A DNA stretch of 64,000 nt from Blastomyces gilchristii SLH14081 (Eukaryota; Ascomycota; Eurotiomycetes; Onygenales; Ajellomycetaceae): positions 1,013,279 through 1,077,278 of the forward strand of contig NW_003101671.1 of assembly GCF_000003855.2 (NCBI RefSeq). The letters are read 5' to 3'. Below are positions 60,986-64,000 of the stretch, piece by piece. Both the position numbers and the translations under genes were made by a program. Positions within the stretch are counted from its first letter, which is position 1. Each line of letters begins with the position of its first letter. The notes under the pieces are model-generated. The model had not been told where the DNA came from. It was given only the letters and a program-made list of their open reading frames with translations, and made no database searches.

Positions 60986-62433
60986 TTATAATAACACTGT
61001 GCATGTCTCTGATTTCTCTACTGCTCTGAGTATAACATTAATATCATTTATCACAAGATTAACTGAAATGCTAATATAGAAATATATACACATACATGTA
61101 GAAAAATTGAAGAAGAGTGTGAAATCTACAGAACTAGAAGTTAGAGCAGAGAGAGTGAAGACAGAAGAAATAGAAGAAGAAGAAGATACAGAACTAAATA
61201 AATGACAGTGAAAGTCACTCAAAGCTGAACATTTATAACTCAGTGTGCACACAATTGTCTCTGCAGAGAAGAAAGAGAAAGTGATGAGAGAAGCTTGAGA
61301 ATGAGAGAGAGTAGTTTTAGTAATATTATCATCTTCAATTAGAATGATCTCTGATGCTGAAGCAACTAAGAATCATTATTAGTATATAAAAACTGTAAAA
61401 TCAGAGATGAGAATAGTTATCAAATGAACACTTACTGATCTTAGAGTTATATATATAATTACAACATATATAAGACTTCTCAGAAAGAGAGAGAGAGACA
61501 TGAGAAAATACAGAAAGCAGAATACAGTGTGTAAACAGCTTATTTCTATGATAATATCTTAGATAAGATATACAAGTCTCACATCTGTAAGTATAAAAGA
61601 GTATGATATTCATATTTCTATTTCTGAAAATATGAATATCTTTTGTTTGTATCATAAAGTCAGATAACAGATACTAGAGAATAGACTGATATAGATCTAT
61701 TATTTTGAAGAAATTCATCAGAGTGAATATCTCTGTAATATTGAACTGTATAGTTGTAAAAAGTTTCTTGATATCTGTGAATATCATGACTTTATGTATA
61801 ATAAAACTCATAATGATTTCTTCTAAGAACAGGAAAATCAGTGTTAAAAAGAAAAGATGAAAAAGAAAAAGACTTATAATTTTAATACTATTGAGAAGAG
61901 AGATGATTCTCTGATATGAATAAATAATTATCTTATCATAAATATTTAAAATAAACATAATAATTAATATTCATGACTGAGCTTCAGATAGTCATATTGT
62001 ACACTATCTTTGTATAATAAATTATTCTAGAGATCAGTAAGAAGAGCAGAAGTGTATATACTGAGAAATATAGTTTATCAAGTCTACACAATATCTTCTT
62101 AAAATGAGAAGAGCTAGTAATGAAGATAGTGATAAGAGTAGAAGTAGCAGAAGTGAGAGTCATGAGAACAGAGATAGTGAGAGTGAGAGAATCAGATATA
62201 GAGATAAGTGTAGAAGATTGAGAGAGAGTAGCAGAGAAAGAAGTAATAGAAGAGATAGAGAAGAATGTGAGAGATCTGATTATACATGATATAAGCAATT
62301 TCTTCATTATCATGTTCTTCAAGTTCTCAATTAATAATTCAATATTGAGTTCACTATTATTAGCAGATACAGATCTGTCAACATATGAAGATTCTATATA
62401 AATAAAAATAAACATATCAGCATCTGCATTCAT
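60986..62433 (-). pseudogene. Conserved open-frame series antisense to gypsy-1 pol (copy C)
   Basis: Four minus-strand frames (61,984-62,433; 61,674-61,958; 61,401-61,655; 60,986-61,252) match those of copies A and B in order. The first, 149 codons, is continuous from MNADADMFIFIYIES to IVYNMTI and is the longest open frame of this copy. It is Ser/Thr/Leu-rich with the conserved SSSHFKKILCRLDKLYFSV block. The opposite (pol) strand of the same DNA reads an R/S/E-rich frame (62,104-62,289). Which strand was coding is undecided. Confidence 0.4.
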
Positions 62434-62694
62434 GTAAAATTATGTCAGAAAACATGATCAGAAACTCACTAAGAAGAAAAACAGTTAAGAATGTATAAGA
62501 AGATGAAGAAGATATATCATTCATAATAATATATTCTGATAATTATTAGAAGATAAATAAGTTCTGATCACATTTCATAACATATTATACTTACTACTAA
62601 CAAACTGCTCAGTATGAGCACTATAATGACACTTATTATGAGAATAAGAGGTTATTGTCAGAAATACATATAATGTGATAGATGAACAGATAGA

Positions 62695-62923
62695 TGCCCC
62701 AGTAGCTGAATGATTAATGCGGCCACCCGGTAGCGCCTTGGCGTGGGAAACCAAGGCATGTGGGTTCGAAACCCGCAGGGGATACATTAAATCCGGAACT
62801 CAAGCACCTCAGGTTTCTAATAAATACAGAGGTGTACAAATCGCTCCAATAAATCGCTCTATGTTTCTGGGCTGAGAAGTTATTATCGCATGTATCTAAT
62901 TGTCACTCCTTTGTATTTCCTAT
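62695..62923 (+). mobile_element. tRNA-derived SINE, copy 2 (3' part cut off)
   Basis: Same head and body as the SINE at 59,553, with box B GGGTTCGAAACC at 62,762-62,773 and an altered box A (TAGCTGAATGATTAATG). It ends abruptly at 62,923 where a gypsy-2 LTR begins, so the tail should lie beyond that element. Many homopolymer runs are shorter than in copy 1. Confidence 0.87.
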
Positions 62924-63293
62924 TGTGGCGGGCTGCGCCCGATCAATCATATAGACTATTTCATTACACTCCATAGATTCTTCCGTTCCACTCTCGAACA
63001 CATATGCTCCGATTCTCGGCCATACCCGATCACCGATCCTCGGCCGCTACGAACGCGCGTAATGTACGCTCTGATTCTCAGCCATTCCTGATCACCGATC
63101 CTCGGCCGCTATGAATGTGTGTATATTCTTCCACCTCAAAGCTCCACCGCGTACACCATCACATACATGTATAAATATTCATCTTGATTGCTGATTCTCA
63201 CACTTTCTCTTTCTTTTCTTCTCTAATGTTTTTATCTTTATTAAATAAAACCTATTAATATAATACTGATTTATTCAGTGTAGATCTCTTACA
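62924..63293 (+). repeat. 5' LTR of gypsy-2b (370 bp) with internal duplication
   Basis: TGTGGCGGGCTG to GATCTCTTACA. Relative to the 308-bp LTR it has a 62-bp tandem duplication (about 62,988-63,112) in which GATCACCGATCCTCGGCCGC appears twice. The first unit is almost unmutated and the second carries several C-to-T/G-to-A changes. Confidence 0.88.
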
Positions 63294-64000
63294 CTATAAA
63301 AATATTTATTATCTTCTTATTAGAAAACAATTATTCACACATTATCTTCTTATTAGAAACAATTATTCATTGAGAGATATTCAAATGTGTAACAATATAT
63401 AAGAAATAGAGAAACAGTTAAACAGTTAAACAGATACTGAGTTTTCAGATAGAAGCTTACTCATCAGTTACTCTGACCTTATAATAAGATCTTATAAGAG
63501 AATATCAGTAAAAGACCTGAGAGTTCTGATACTCAGATATATAAGAATATAATTACATATTTAACAATTAATATAATCATGTCTAATAATAATATAAAAC
63601 TCTTAAATACAAGTATAGATATGATGTCATAGTGACTCTGAATAATGTTGAAATTATAATAATAATAAATAGCTAATATGCATGTAACTCAATAACTTCA
63701 ATACAAAGAGATTTAATAATTAACTCATATGATTTCAATATCTACAGAACTGAATACAAAAGTACTGAAGAAATACTTAGATACTTCTGTATATTTTAAT
63801 ACTTCTGATCTCACTCTCTACTCATTATAAAGAATGAAAATGCTTGTAAAACTAAGTGTAGATGAAGATTTCATCAGTTTATTAATCAATCAAGATTGAT
63901 ATATTAATGAATAATTGAAGATCAGACAAATAGAAGTTCATTCATGAATGAAAGCATGTGAATCAGTATTGTAATATCTGATATATTATCAAATATCTTG
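62924..64000 (+). mobile_element. Ty3/gypsy element gypsy-2b (5' end; continues past the window)
   Basis: Begins with an LTR at 62,924-63,293, followed by the same leader as gypsy-2a in reverse (ATTATCTTCTTATTAGAAA repeated twice, about 63,308-63,360) and the start of the gag region. It interrupts SINE copy 2. No right end is visible. Confidence 0.85.

Larger units (their letters stand above)
48793..62694 (+). mobile_element. Ty3/gypsy element gypsy-1, copy C (3' LTR outside window)
   Basis: Plus-strand copy inserted into gypsy-3. It has a 5' LTR (48,793-48,959), a gag-like region (about 49.0-50.0 kb), an interruption by gypsy-2a (50,009-55,740), RT (57,579-57,836), integrase (58,539-59,216), a SINE (59,553-59,954), then the non-pol segment to about 62,694. 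There a second SINE interrupts it. The rest, including the 3' LTR, should lie to the right of the window. Alignment with copies A and B is colinear, and this copy provides the empty sites for two of their MITEs and the solo LTR. Confidence 0.88.

Noticed and set aside
62104..62289. Arg/Ser/Glu-rich frame resembling an RS-domain splicing factor
   Set aside because: It is the complement of the conserved Ser-rich antisense frame inside gypsy-1 copy C, and low complexity alone does not support a host protein.

Overview
The window looks like a filamentous ascomycete with a two-compartment genome. Gene-bearing islands of normal GC content (about 8.64-16.7 kb and 34.1-42.2 kb) alternate abruptly with AT-rich, stop-riddled blocks made almost entirely of mutated transposable elements. 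The intron-rich fungal genes (MAK10, ATP15), decayed fungus-specific kinase families and AT-rich nested Ty3/gypsy blocks fit Onygenales such as Ajellomycetaceae. That placement is inference, not proof.

Layout. 1-8002: a minus-strand Ty3/gypsy element (local name gypsy-1, copy A, left end outside the window). 8.64-16.7 kb island: MAK10 (NatC auxiliary subunit, 8 exons, minus), ATP15 (mitochondrial F1 epsilon subunit, 3 exons, minus) and a broken APH-like kinase (minus). 17.3-22.6 kb: a SINE-tail fragment and a plus-strand Helitron relic with Rep and PIF1-like helicase parts. 22,659-32,323: complete gypsy-1 copy B (minus), carrying two MITEs and one solo LTR. 32.3-34.1 kb: a Q-rich coding relic split by another MITE. 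34.1-42.2 kb island: a two-exon nuclear-type DNA-binding protein gene (plus), a pristine PIF/Harbinger-type MITE and a broken SRPK-like kinase (minus). 42.6-64.0 kb: a nest in which gypsy-3 (minus) is interrupted by gypsy-1 copy C (plus). Copy C is itself interrupted by complete gypsy-2a (minus) and two tRNA-derived SINEs. The second SINE is cut by a further gypsy-2 copy that runs off the window.

Main observations. (1) A 505-506-bp MITE family is present five times. Each copy has 8-bp target duplications, and for several copies the empty site survives in a paralogous element. (2) The AT-rich DNA lacks CC/GG/CG but keeps many CA/TG, which does not look like textbook CpA-directed RIP. (3) Two different gypsy families carry long segments between integrase and 3' LTR with Ser-rich open frames on the strand opposite to pol. 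(4) Both kinase genes at island edges are broken by stops and frameshifts. No real tRNA, rRNA, CRISPR or bacterial-type system is present. The only live-looking genes are MAK10, ATP15 and the gene at 36.6-38.5 kb. No coordinated pathway links them.
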